Notes under the pieces: model-generated
The model's database searches: none
Seen by the model: only the letters and a program-made list of their open reading frames with translations
What the model was told of the DNA's origin: nothing
DNA from: an uncultured Bacteroidales bacterium
Lineage (GTDB): Bacteria; Bacteroidota; Bacteroidia; Bacteroidales; Bacteroidaceae
DNA length: 33,505 nucleotides
NCBI GenBank assembly: GCA_902779315.1
Contig: CACZBC010000004.1
Coordinates: 1 to 33,505, forward strand
Reading direction: 5' to 3'
Shown: piece by piece, positions 25,046 to 33,428 of the stretch
Position numbering within the stretch: the stretch's first letter is position 1
Layout: every line of letters starts with the position of its first letter
Position numbers and translations under genes: made by a program

Positions 25046-27559
25046 ATGAAAAAGATTGTTCTATCGATTGCCCTAGCTGCAATCAGTCTGACAGGCTTGG
25101 CCCAAAGCGCTGAGTTCTTCAAACCCTACAAGCAGACAGACTTGCGTCTGCCTAGTGTTCCACTCGTCGTCAGCGACCCCTACTTCTCCGTTTGGAGCCC
25201 ATATGATAAGTTGACTGACGGAAGCACTCGCCATTGGACAAACGACGAGAAACCCCTCGAGGGCTTGCTATACGTGGATGGTACAACCTATCGCTGGATG
25301 GGTTCTGCCCAGCGCACGCTCATGGAAAGCGTGGTTCCCATGGCAAACGAGGCAGAATGGGAGGCACAGTACACCGACCAAAAACCTGCCAACGACTGGA
25401 TGAAGCCCGACTTCAACGCCTCTTCATGGAAGAATGGGAAAGGTGCCTTCGGTTCGGACAATTACGACAACATCCGTACTTCATGGACGAAGGAGGACAA
25501 CGACATTTGGGTGCGCCGTACTGTTGACTTGACGGCCAGCCAGCTTCAGGGCGACCTCTATCTCATCTTCTCGCATGACGATGCCTGTGAAATCTACATC
25601 AACGGCAAGAAGGCCGCTACGGGCATCATGGATTATGTGGATGGCGTGGTGGTTCGTCTTGATGGGGAAAGGGCAGGTCTGCTCAAAGAAGGCAAGAACG
25701 TCTTTGCCGTGCATTGCTACAACAAGACAGGCGGCGCTTTGGTCGATTTCGGCATTTTCCGCAACATTGCCAAGGGTAACGACAGAATTGTGACTGCCGA
25801 GCAGAAGAGTGTGGATGTGCTGGCTTGCAACACATACTACACCATGACTTGTGGCCCAGTCGAGCTCGATGTGGTCTTCACGGCTCCACATATTATCGAC
25901 GACTACGACCTGCTTTCTGCTCCCATCAACTATATTTCCTATCAGGTTCGAGCTACTGACGGCAAGCGTCATGATGTGAAATTCTACCTCTCCACTACGC
26001 CTCAGATGGCTGTCAATAAGATTCAGCAACCCACCATCTCGACGATGGAGTTCAAGAACGGTGCACAGTACCTCAAGGCCGGAACCATCCAGCAACCCAT
26101 CCTCGCCAAGACTGGCGACGGAATCTGCATCGATTGGGGCTATGTCTATCTGGCTGGCACAAACGGCCGTCTCTGCCTGGCCAGCGATGCTGACATCAAA
26201 ACGCAATTCTTGGCTGACGGACGCTTGCCTCGAGGCGAACGCCAAGTCGTTTGCCAGAAGCAAGTTTCCCTGCCCACCCTGGCTTACGTTCACGACTTCG
26301 GCACGACGGAACAGGGCAGCAGCTTTGCCATGATTGGTTACGACGAGATTTGGGACATCGAGTACTTCTTCAAGCGCTACAAGGGCTATTGGGCTCACGA
26401 AGGCAGTGTCAGCATCTATGACATGTTCGACCGCATGAGAGGCAACTATACCAGCATTATGCAACGTTGCCGCCAGATGGACAAGACCATCTACGACGAC
26501 GCTTTCAATGCTGGTGGCGTAAAATATGCCGAGATTCTCAGCGGTTCCTATCGTCATGTCAACGCCGCCCACAAGCTCTTCCGCGACGATGAAGGCAATG
26601 TGCTCTTCTTCTCGAAGGAGAACAACTCGAACGGCTGCATCAATACTGTGGACCTCACCTACCCCGAGGCTCCGCTCTATCTCTGCTACAATCCCGAACT
26701 GCAGAAAGGCATGATGACGTCTATCTTCGAATATAGCTACACAGGCCGCTGGACGAAGCCTTTCGCAGCACACGACCTTGGACAATATCCCAAAGCAAAC
26801 GGCCAGGTTTATGGTGGCGATATGCCTCTTGAAGAAGCAGGCAATATGATAACTCTGGCTGCCCAAATCTGCAAGCAGGAGGGCAACACGCTCTATGTGG
26901 ACAAGTACTGGCGCATCATCACAACATGGGCCGACTACCTTGTTGAGAACGGTCTACACCCCGCCAACCAGCTATGCACCGACGACTTCGCAGGCCATTG
27001 GGCTGGCAACTGTAACCTCGCCATCAAGGCCATCATGGGCGTGGCTGGCTATGCTGAGCTGGCCAAGATGAAGGGCCTCAACGAAATCTACGAGAAGTAC
27101 AATGCGAAGGCCAAAGAGATGGCTGCGACTTGGGAAAGCGAGACGAAAGTCAAGGACCACTACGAGCTAGCTTACGGCGCTGGGGCCGACACTTGGAGCC
27201 AAAAGTACAACATGGTTTGGGACAAACTATGGCAGACGAACATCATTCCCAACAATGCCATGCAGACCGAACTGAAATACTACCTGAAAAAGCAGAACCA
27301 ATACGGCCTTCCACTCGACTGCCGCAAGGACTACACTAAGAGTGACTGGATTATGTGGAGCGCTGCAATGGCAGCTACAGACAAGGACTTCCAAGCCTTC
27401 GTTGACCCACTTTATAAGTACATCAACGAGACAGAGAGCCGCGTGCCCATCAGCGACTGGCACGACACGAAAACTGGTCGCATGACAGGCTTCAAGGCCC
27501 GCTCGGTCATCGGCGGCTACTGGATGCGAGTGCTGATGAACAAGGCTGCAGTCAAGTGA
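25046..27559 (+). CDS. secreted glutaminase A-like protein (DUF4965 family)
   Basis: An 837-residue secreted protein. The signal peptide MKKIVLSIALAAISLTGLAQ ends at the Bacteroidetes-typical Ala-Gln. The sequence matches the fungal GtaA-like family (DUF4964/DUF5127/DUF4965/DUF1793): LRLPSVPLVVSDPYFSVWSP at the start, an inserted galactose-binding-like beta-sandwich (about 100-230, WVRRTVDL to FGIFRN), and the alpha/alpha toroid with LCTDDFAGHWAGNCNLAIKA and SDWHDTKTGRMTGFKARSVI near the end. The annotated activity is glutaminase, but Bacteroidales homologues may act on glycans. The ATG at 25046 heads the signal peptide. It begins 43 bp after the initiator gene with no clear promoter, so read-through from the operon is possible. 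Confidence 0.88.
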   Translation: MKKIVLSIALAAISLTGLAQSAEFFKPYKQTDLRLPSVPLVVSDPYFSVWSPYDKLTDGSTRHWTNDEKPLEGLLYVDGTTYRWMGSAQRTLMESVVPMANEAEWEAQYTDQKPANDWMKPDFNASSWKNGKGAFGSDNYDNIRTSWTKEDNDIWVRRTVDLTASQLQGDLYLIFSHDDACEIYINGKKAATGIMDYVDGVVVRLDGERAGLLKEGKNVFAVHCYNKTGGALVDFGIFRNIAKGNDRIVTAEQKSVDVLACNTYYTMTCGPVELDVVFTAPHIIDDYDLLSAPINYISYQVRATDGKRHDVKFYLSTTPQMAVNKIQQPTISTMEFKNGAQYLKAGTIQQPILAKTGDGICIDWGYVYLAGTNGRLCLASDADIKTQFLADGRLPRGERQVVCQKQVSLPTLAYVHDFGTTEQGSSFAMIGYDEIWDIEYFFKRYKGYWAHEGSVSIYDMFDRMRGNYTSIMQRCRQMDKTIYDDAFNAGGVKYAEILSGSYRHVNAAHKLFRDDEGNVLFFSKENNSNGCINTVDLTYPEAPLYLCYNPELQKGMMTSIFEYSYTGRWTKPFAAHDLGQYPKANGQVYGGDMPLEEAGNMITLAAQICKQEGNTLYVDKYWRIITTWADYLVENGLHPANQLCTDDFAGHWAGNCNLAIKAIMGVAGYAELAKMKGLNEIYEKYNAKAKEMAATWESETKVKDHYELAYGAGADTWSQKYNMVWDKLWQTNIIPNNAMQTELKYYLKKQNQYGLPLDCRKDYTKSDWIMWSAAMAATDKDFQAFVDPLYKYINETESRVPISDWHDTKTGRMTGFKARSVIGGYWMRVLMNKAAVK

Positions 27560-27614
27560 TGGCAATAAACAGAATCAAGAAACTTCGCTAAAGTTTCTCC
27601 AGCACAATCAATGA

Positions 27615-27652
27615 GGGGGAGCGGGACAAAATCCTGTTCCCCCTTATTTTGT
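27615..27652 (+). terminator. strong rho-independent terminator after the DUF4965 gene
   Basis: GGGGGAGCGGGA (27615-27626) pairs with TCCTGTTCCCCC (27632-27643) over 12 bp, including two G-U pairs on the plus strand, around loop CAAAA. TTATTTTGT follows. On the minus strand the G-U pairs become A-C mismatches, so it works best for plus-strand transcripts. It probably ends the polysaccharide/DUF4965 transcript. Confidence 0.85.
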
Positions 27653-27691
27653 ATTTCTCTCAAAATGGCTTGACCTTTGTGCGAGACGCGG

Positions 27692-28573
27692 CTAGTTTTC
27701 AGCGAGTTCGGAAGGTATGACTGGCATAGCACCGTTTTGCGTGCAAACATAGGCACTCACAGCAACGGCTTTGTTGTGAGCTTCGCGAATCGTTTTGCCA
27801 GCAAGTATTTGCGCCACAAAGGTTGCGGTAAAGCTGTCGCCTGCTCCAACGGTATCAGCAACCTCGACTTTTGGCGTCGGAATATAGGACGTCTCGTTTG
27901 CAGTGAAGACATAACTACCAATGGACCCGCAGGTCAGGATGACGATTCGCAACTTCGGATAAAGCATCAATATCTGTCGGCACTGCTCTTCCAAACTGCC
28001 GTCAAAAAGTCCGAGAAGCTTAGACACGACACCTATCTCGTCGTCATTGAGCTTGAGTATTGTGGCGCAGCGAAGGCTCTCTTCGACAATCTGGAGGTTA
28101 TAGAAATGCTGGCGAAGGTTAATGTCATAGATACGCTCCGTGTCCTCGTCCATCGAGGCGATGAAACGCATGATGGTGTTTCGACTGACGGCTGAACGCT
28201 GCGCCAACGAGCCGTAGCAAACGGCCTTTGTCCGGGCAGCCAAGGCAACCAGCTCGTCCGTCCATGGGATGTTGTCCCAGGCCACATTCTCGCAAATCTC
28301 GTAGGAAGGAATGCCGTCAGCGGAAAGCGTAACTTGCACGGTTCCTGTGGGTTGATTTACTCGAGCGATATCGTTGGCGAGTTTTGCCTCCTTGAAAATC
28401 TGCAGGATTTCGTCGCCTAAAGCATCGTTTCCGACTGCAGAAACAACCGAACTTTGCCAGCCAAACTGGCCGACATGATAAGCAAAATTGGCTGGAGCAC
28501 CGCCCAACTTGCGACCTTCCGGCAAGCAGTCCCACAAGACTTCGCCGATGCCTACAATCGTGTCCTTCATCAT
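27692..28573 (-). CDS. PfkB family sugar kinase (fructokinase-like)
   Basis: A 293-residue ribokinase-family enzyme. The substrate-binding N-terminus reads GEVLWDCLPEGRKLGGAPAN with the paired-glycine motif, followed by VVSAVGNDALGDEIL. The C-terminal ATP/catalytic motif is DTVGAGDSFTATFV, with the catalytic Asp. The overall pattern fits fructokinases better than ribokinases. Its ATG overlaps the MlaD stop by four bases (ATGA on the minus strand), so it is the last gene of the amidase-MlaD-kinase unit. No transporter or glycosidase is beside it, so the sugar is uncertain. Confidence 0.9.
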   Translation of the reverse strand: MMKDTIVGIGEVLWDCLPEGRKLGGAPANFAYHVGQFGWQSSVVSAVGNDALGDEILQIFKEAKLANDIARVNQPTGTVQVTLSADGIPSYEICENVAWDNIPWTDELVALAARTKAVCYGSLAQRSAVSRNTIMRFIASMDEDTERIYDINLRQHFYNLQIVEESLRCATILKLNDDEIGVVSKLLGLFDGSLEEQCRQILMLYPKLRIVILTCGSIGSYVFTANETSYIPTPKVEVADTVGAGDSFTATFVAQILAGKTIREAHNKAVAVSAYVCTQNGAMPVIPSELAEN

Positions 28574-29457
28574 TTTCCCTCCTTCTTTCCAAAGACAGAG
28601 AAGTGCACATAGCGCTTCGGATGAGCTTTGAGGTCGCTGACGAGGCTGTCGGCACTCTGGACCGTGTGGTTCAGATTGTCAAAAACCGATGGGTCGTTCA
28701 TCAGCTTGCCAAGTGTCCCATTCGGGCTTTGCATCTGCTCCATCATGTTATGAACGCTGCCGATAGTCTGGTTGACGCTCTCGAGCGTGGCCTGAATATC
28801 GAGCTGGTTCATCTTGTCTGTCAATGTTGCCACATTCTCACCAGCCTTCGTAAAGGTGCCCGTCATCTGCGGTATGTCGTTACGTAACAAAGTGTTAAGC
28901 TGATTTGTGCTCTTGTTAAGATTCTCCGTAATGAGTTCTGCATTCTGGATGATGAGGGGCAGATTGGGGTTGGAAAGCAGGGTGTTGAGTGTTGTAACAA
29001 GGGTATCAACCTTAGCCACGACCTCTTCCAGCTGAGGCACCATGCCTCCCACTTTTGCCATCAAACCGTTCACATCGCTGCCCTCGATGGTATCGCCTGG
29101 GTGATAAGCTTCGCGCAGGTTGGTTGCGAGCAGCATATTGAGGGTGCAACCGCCCAAAACGGCTTCATCGAGTTGTGCCGAACTGCCTTTAGGAATGCGA
29201 AGTCCTTTGTCCGTACTGATTTCGACCACGACCTTTCCAGGGTGGCGGAAGTCGTATTCTATGTCGCTCACAATGCCCACTTTATAGCCGTCAGCATAGA
29301 CGGAACTGCTTTTTGTCAGTCCTTTAGTATTGCTAAAAACAATATAGTATTTCTCGCTGGAACTGAACAAGTTAACGCCTTTCAAGAAATTGATTCCAAG
29401 GAAGAGTGCCACGATGGCGACGACACCAGTTATACCTATCTTTACTTCTGTTTTCAT
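28570..29457 (-). CDS. MlaD family (MCE domain) lipid-transport protein
   Basis: A 295-residue protein with one N-terminal membrane helix (KIGITGVVAIVALFLGINFL) and an MCE domain (about 38-115: YYIVFSNTKGLTKSSSVYAD, GYKVGIVSDIEYD, LDEAVLGGCTLNML). A long helical region with regular hydrophobic repeats follows to the end. MCE proteins form hexamers that carry phospholipids between the membranes with MlaE/MlaF partners, which are not in this window. The ATG at 29457 lies one base after the amidase stop; the longer frame upstream overlaps the amidase gene and lacks a sensible N-terminus. Amidase followed by MCE protein is an arrangement I recall from other Bacteroidetes. Confidence 0.9.
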   Translation of the reverse strand: MKTEVKIGITGVVAIVALFLGINFLKGVNLFSSSEKYYIVFSNTKGLTKSSSVYADGYKVGIVSDIEYDFRHPGKVVVEISTDKGLRIPKGSSAQLDEAVLGGCTLNMLLATNLREAYHPGDTIEGSDVNGLMAKVGGMVPQLEEVVAKVDTLVTTLNTLLSNPNLPLIIQNAELITENLNKSTNQLNTLLRNDIPQMTGTFTKAGENVATLTDKMNQLDIQATLESVNQTIGSVHNMMEQMQSPNGTLGKLMNDPSVFDNLNHTVQSADSLVSDLKAHPKRYVHFSVFGKKEGK

Positions 29458-29458
29458 C

Positions 29459-30199
29459 TTATTTCTTATAAGCGACAAACGCGTTGTAAATACTCTTTGC
29501 GAGGGCATTCACGCCGGCAGTCGAGGTGAGGTAGGACGATTCGCTCGCATTGTTTATGTAGCCGAGCTCAATCAGAACACTTGGCATACTGGTGGCACGA
29601 AGAACGAGGAATCCAGCCTGGTGAACTCCCTTGTCAACGCGGCCAGCGGTTGTGCGGAACTGCTTTTGGATGAGTCCGGCAAGCTTCACGCTGCTTTCCA
29701 TGTTCTTGTCCTGCATGAGCTCGAAGATGATATAGCTTTCGCTGGAATTGGGGTCGAAGCCTTCGTACTTCTGCTCGTAGTCGTTCTCGAGGGTGATGAC
29801 GGAGTTCTCGCGTTTAGCGACGGCAAGGTTGTCGGCAGCTCTGTGCATACCCAGAGTATACGTTTCAGTGCCTCTGGGACCGACTTTTGCAGCCGTAGCA
29901 TTCGTATGGATGCTGATGAAGAGGTCGGCCTTTGCCTTATTGGCGATGTTAGCACGTTCGTTCAACTCGACGAAAACGTCAGTCTTGCGCGTATAGACCA
30001 CCTTTACATCTTTGCAATTCTGCTCGACAAGTTTTCCGAAAGCAAGAGCGACAGCCAGATTGATATTCTTTTCCTTTGCGCCATTACTCATTGCCCCAGG
30101 GTCTTTTCCGCCATGACCTGCATCGATGACAAGCGTGTAGGGCATAGCCAAAAGGCTGACGAAAAGCAACAGAGAAGTGGCGATGTAGCGTCGTATCAT
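29459..30199 (-). CDS. N-acetylmuramoyl-L-alanine amidase (Amidase_3)
   Basis: A 246-residue exported zinc amidase that cleaves the bond between MurNAc and the stem peptide. The signal peptide is IRRYIATSLLLFVSLLAM. Motifs in order: VIDAGHGGKDPGA (first Zn His), ADLFISIHTNA (third Zn ligand region), TYTLGMHR, and PSVLIELGYINNASE (catalytic Glu). It lacks LysM or SPOR domains, so it is a minimal form. The ATG at 30199 was chosen because upstream in-frame codons run through the promoter. It is first in a minus-strand operon with MlaD and the sugar kinase. Confidence 0.93.
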   Translation of the reverse strand: MIRRYIATSLLLFVSLLAMPYTLVIDAGHGGKDPGAMSNGAKEKNINLAVALAFGKLVEQNCKDVKVVYTRKTDVFVELNERANIANKAKADLFISIHTNATAAKVGPRGTETYTLGMHRAADNLAVAKRENSVITLENDYEQKYEGFDPNSSESYIIFELMQDKNMESSVKLAGLIQKQFRTTAGRVDKGVHQAGFLVLRATSMPSVLIELGYINNASESSYLTSTAGVNALAKSIYNAFVAYKK

Positions 30200-30224
30200 A
30201 TGGTAAAATACATTGTTCCGCGTG

Positions 30225-30256
30225 CAAAGGTACAATTTTAAATTCAAAATTCAAAA
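30225..30256 (-). promoter_or_regulatory. promoter of the amidase-MlaD-kinase operon
   Basis: On the minus strand TTTTG (30252-30256), a 19-bp spacer and TACCTTTG (30225-30232) match the consensus. The TTTTG lies within a 15-bp tandem repeat, so further TTTTG copies occur at 30267-30271 and 30245-30249. Confidence 0.75.
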
Positions 30257-30279
30257 TTTATAAATTCAAAATTTATAAA
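30243..30279. repeat. 15-bp AT-rich tandem repeat across the promoter and the receptor stop codon
   Basis: TTCAAAATTTATAAA occurs as two perfect adjacent copies (30250-30264 and 30265-30279), preceded by a partial copy TTCAAAA (30243-30249). The second copy includes the stop codon and last Leu codon of the TonB receptor. The first contains the -33 element of the amidase promoter. Confidence 0.85.
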
Positions 30280-32288
30280 CTCAGTCTGAATCGTGCTCCC
30301 GCCATCACCCATATACCTGGTTGAGGGACCGAGCCAAGGTCGTAATAGCGGTGATTGGTGATGTTTGTCGCTTGGACGAAAAGCTGGTAGCGAGGCGCAT
30401 CCCATTGCATCTTGGCGTCGAGCATGGCATAGGGATGATAACCGACTAGTTTTCCATCACTTACATAGCTGCCTATGCGCTCTTGCCAATGGAAATCCCA
30501 ACTCATCGAAAGGCGATTGTAGATGCGATGTGAAAGGCTAGCCACAAACTTGTGACGCAGGTACTCCATTGCCACATTGCTCTTCACAACACCTTCCGCA
30601 TCGTGCTTCTTCTGATGGATGAAGGTATAGCCCATACTGAGGGAACGCATCCAAGTATCGCGTCCAAGAAGCTCTGGAAAAGCAATCTTTCCTTGAACCT
30701 GAACACCCACATTATCAAGGTTGAAAGAAGCAGTATGGAAGATGTCGTCAGCCGAATACATCACCCAGTCAATCATCTGTGTTCCACGATGATAGAAGCC
30801 TTTCACGCTTGCTTCTGCCCCATTCCAACGATGCTCTGCTCCAAGCGAAAGGGAATGGTTGTGCTCGGCTTTCAAGTCGCGATTGCCTTCGTGAGTCGGG
30901 CTCTTATAATAGAGTTCCGTAAAGGTGGGCAAGCGGAAACCTTTGTTGTAGGAGAAGAGCAACTTCCATCGAGAAGTGGGACGATAGGCAACATCGATGC
31001 CCGGATAGAAGCGGAAACGATGGTCGATGGCCGACGTCATGCTCGCCATCAAGCCTGCCGAAATGGTCCAACGCCTCAGCAGGATGTTGTGTTCGAGGCT
31101 GAAGGAAACTGTCGTCCGATTGTCGCTCCAAGTATAGAAACTCCCTTCTGGTCGGAGATTGCAGCCAAGATTCGTGCTGAGGATGTTTTCGTGGCGAAAC
31201 AAAGCCGAAACTGCTGTCTTGCCAAGTTTCCAGTCGAAATGCCCTCCAGCCTTGACGCCATAGACGTCCGAACGATGGAAATTCTCGCCGAAAGTGGTGC
31301 CTCGAACAAGCTCGAAATTGTCGTAGGAACGGTTCCAAAAGACTTGTGGCGTGAAGTGGAAACGACCTTTCGTTTCGGCACTGACGCTCGTCATAAGTCG
31401 TTGATTCCGTTCATATTGGTCAGGATAATTGGCGCTGTAGAAGGTGTTGGCTCCGTAGCTTTTTTTCGAGAAACCGAACTGCCAGTCGAGCTTGAAAGAA
31501 CTGTCCTCGTAATCGCCTTGATAGAAGAGTTGCCCTTTTCGCCAAGAACTGTTGAGGGTGCCGCCATCGCTTCTGCCTCCACCACCGCTGATGCGGTTCG
31601 AAACTTTGCCTGTCGCGAGAGAGAAGCGAGCCTCGCCTTCTCCTGTGCCGAAGGAACCACCCCTGGCAGCAAGTTCGAGGTTCCTTCCGGACTCATGCTT
31701 CGTGACGATGTTGATGGCTCCACCAAAACTTTGCCCGCCATAAACACGACTGGCCGCGCCTTCGAGCACCTCGATGCGTTCTATGTCGCTGATGCTGACG
31801 GGAAAGTCTGCCGAAAGATGTCCTGTTTGGGGATTGCCGATGTCGATGCCGTTGAGCAGAAGCGTGACCTGGTCAAAGGTGCCGCCATCGATGCTGATGT
31901 CCGTCTGAATACCAAAGCCACCACGCTGACGGACGTCCACGCCTGTGACTAATTTGAATAGGTCGTTGATACTTTGTACCGCCGCCTGCTCGATTTCCTG
32001 ACGGCTAAGTACACTGACGATTCGTGCCGACTGCAATTGCGTCAGTGGTGCCATAGTGCCGCTCACGGTCACCTCCGCCAATTCCTCCTCTTCGACGATG
32101 TTCTCCTCTTCATAAGAGACAACTGGAGAACTCTGCCTTTGTGCTTGTGCCGCTGCAGCCACACCAAGAGTGGCGACGCTGAGGACACCGATACGCACTT
32201 GCCGATGAAGGCTGGCAAAGGCGCTGTAACCCTTGTTGGCAAACTGCTTCCAAGTAATTACGGCTGGCCTTTTCTGATGTCTGTGCAT
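30273..32288 (-). CDS. TonB-dependent outer-membrane receptor (BtuB-like size)
   Basis: A 671-residue receptor. It has a long N-terminal extension, about 50 residues, with RPAVITWKQFANKGYSAFAS before the hydrophobic signal core GVLSVATLGVAAAAQAQ, a form seen in several Bacteroidales receptors. An acidic stretch (EEENIVEEEELAEV) precedes the plug domain (about 75-190: INDLFKLVTGVDVRQRGG, VTLLLNGIDIGNPQTGHL, IERIEVLEGAASRVYGGQSF, GGAINIVTK). The remainder is a 22-strand-type beta barrel. There is no carboxypeptidase-like SusC domain and no SusD partner, so uptake of a cofactor or chelate is likelier than of glycans. It begins 23 bp after asnA and probably shares its transcript. Confidence 0.92.
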   Translation of the reverse strand: MHRHQKRPAVITWKQFANKGYSAFASLHRQVRIGVLSVATLGVAAAAQAQRQSSPVVSYEEENIVEEEELAEVTVSGTMAPLTQLQSARIVSVLSRQEIEQAAVQSINDLFKLVTGVDVRQRGGFGIQTDISIDGGTFDQVTLLLNGIDIGNPQTGHLSADFPVSISDIERIEVLEGAASRVYGGQSFGGAINIVTKHESGRNLELAARGGSFGTGEGEARFSLATGKVSNRISGGGGRSDGGTLNSSWRKGQLFYQGDYEDSSFKLDWQFGFSKKSYGANTFYSANYPDQYERNQRLMTSVSAETKGRFHFTPQVFWNRSYDNFELVRGTTFGENFHRSDVYGVKAGGHFDWKLGKTAVSALFRHENILSTNLGCNLRPEGSFYTWSDNRTTVSFSLEHNILLRRWTISAGLMASMTSAIDHRFRFYPGIDVAYRPTSRWKLLFSYNKGFRLPTFTELYYKSPTHEGNRDLKAEHNHSLSLGAEHRWNGAEASVKGFYHRGTQMIDWVMYSADDIFHTASFNLDNVGVQVQGKIAFPELLGRDTWMRSLSMGYTFIHQKKHDAEGVVKSNVAMEYLRHKFVASLSHRIYNRLSMSWDFHWQERIGSYVSDGKLVGYHPYAMLDAKMQWDAPRYQLFVQATNITNHRYYDLGSVPQPGIWVMAGARFRLSL

Positions 32289-32311
32289 TGATTAATGTGT
32301 TTAGTGATAAA

Positions 32312-33349
32312 TTATATCAGTTGCATTCCTGCTTCCTTGCATTCCCTCCGCATTTCTTCGGGCCAAATGCTGGCTTGCGTTTCGCCGATGTGAGCCTTGT
32401 GGAGGAGCACCATGCAGAGTCGGCTCTGACCGATGCCGCCACCAATCGTCAGGGGAAGTGTGTCGTTCAACAAGCGTTGGTGGAAATAGAGTTCCTTGCG
32501 CTCTTCCTTTCCTTGCAGGGCGAGTTGGCGAACCAACGCTTCCTTGTCGACTCGAATACCCATCGAACTGAGCTCGATGCTACGGTTGAGAATGGGATAC
32601 CATACAAGCAAATCGCCGTTCAGCCCAAGGAAACCGCTCTCGTTTGGCGAGCTCCAATCGTCGTAGTCTGGAGCGCGGTTGTCGTGGACTTCTCCATTCG
32701 AGAGTTTGCCTCCTATACCTATTATAAATACGGCGCCATAAGTCTTGCAGATAAGGTCTTCGCGCTCTTTCGGAGTCTTGTCGGGATAGAGCTTCAAGAG
32801 TTCTTCGCTATGAATGAAATGGATATCTTCCGGCAAGTAGGGTTTTAGCTGGGGATAGTTCTCACAGACATAGAACTCGGTTCGCAGGATTGCGCAATAG
32901 ATTTTCCTGACGATTCGACGCAGATAGGCTTCGTTGCGGTTCTCGGCAAGGAGAACACGCTCCCAGTCCCATTGATCGACATAGAGGCTGTGGAGGTTGT
33001 CAAGCTCTTCGTCGGCTCGGATGGCGTTCATGTCCGTCACGATGCCGAAACCGGGCTGCGTCTGATACTCTGCGAGGGTAAGGCGTTTCCACTTTGCCAA
33101 CGAGTGCACGACTTCGGCCGTAGCATCGCCCATGTCCTTGATGGGGAACGAGACTGGCCGCTCCACACCATTCAGGTCGTCGTTGATGCCAAGTCCGCGA
33201 AGCACGAACAGGGGCGCAGTTACGCGACTGAGGCGCAACTCGGTTGAAAGACTGCTGAGGAAAAAGTCCTTGATTTTCTTGATTGCCTGCTCTGTTTGGT
33301 TCAAAGTCAGCAAAGCAGTATAATCTGCGGGTTTTATAAGTTTGCTCAT
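32312..33349 (-). CDS. asnA: aspartate-ammonia ligase AsnA
   Basis: A 345-residue enzyme that makes asparagine from aspartate, ammonia and ATP, with a class II aminoacyl-tRNA synthetase fold. Length matches the family. Characteristic segments include LRLSRVTAPLFV, GVERPVSFPIKDM, VHSLAKWKRLTL, YVDQWDWERV, APDYDDWSSP, ELSSMGIRVDKEAL and the C-terminal LTIGGGIGQSRLCMVLL (motif 3, ATP-binding Arg). A promoter lies directly upstream and the TonB receptor gene follows 23 bp downstream. Confidence 0.96.
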   Translation of the reverse strand: MSKLIKPADYTALLTLNQTEQAIKKIKDFFLSSLSTELRLSRVTAPLFVLRGLGINDDLNGVERPVSFPIKDMGDATAEVVHSLAKWKRLTLAEYQTQPGFGIVTDMNAIRADEELDNLHSLYVDQWDWERVLLAENRNEAYLRRIVRKIYCAILRTEFYVCENYPQLKPYLPEDIHFIHSEELLKLYPDKTPKEREDLICKTYGAVFIIGIGGKLSNGEVHDNRAPDYDDWSSPNESGFLGLNGDLLVWYPILNRSIELSSMGIRVDKEALVRQLALQGKEERKELYFHQRLLNDTLPLTIGGGIGQSRLCMVLLHKAHIGETQASIWPEEMRRECKEAGMQLI

Positions 33350-33371
33350 ATCGTTATCAACAATCTGCCTG

Positions 33372-33402
33372 CAAAATTACCGCTTTTATTTCAATTTGGC
33401 AA
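33372..33402 (-). promoter_or_regulatory. promoter of asnA
   Basis: Minus-strand TTG (33400-33402), a 20-bp spacer and TAATTTTG (33372-33379) fit the consensus. The -7 box ends about 22 bp before the ATG at 33349. Confidence 0.65.
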
Positions 33403-33428
33403 CAATTTCGGGGGAAAAAGTTGCAAAA

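Noticed and set aside
25481-26866. 461-codon open frame on the minus strand
   Set aside because: It lies wholly antisense to the DUF4965 gene and has no protein-like motif or promoter.
30552-31952. 466-codon open frame on the plus strand
   Set aside because: It is antisense to the TonB receptor, whose plug and barrel motifs are unmistakable.
32289-32311. Cobalamin riboswitch upstream of the TonB receptor
   Set aside because: Only 23 bp separate it from asnA, too short for any riboswitch.
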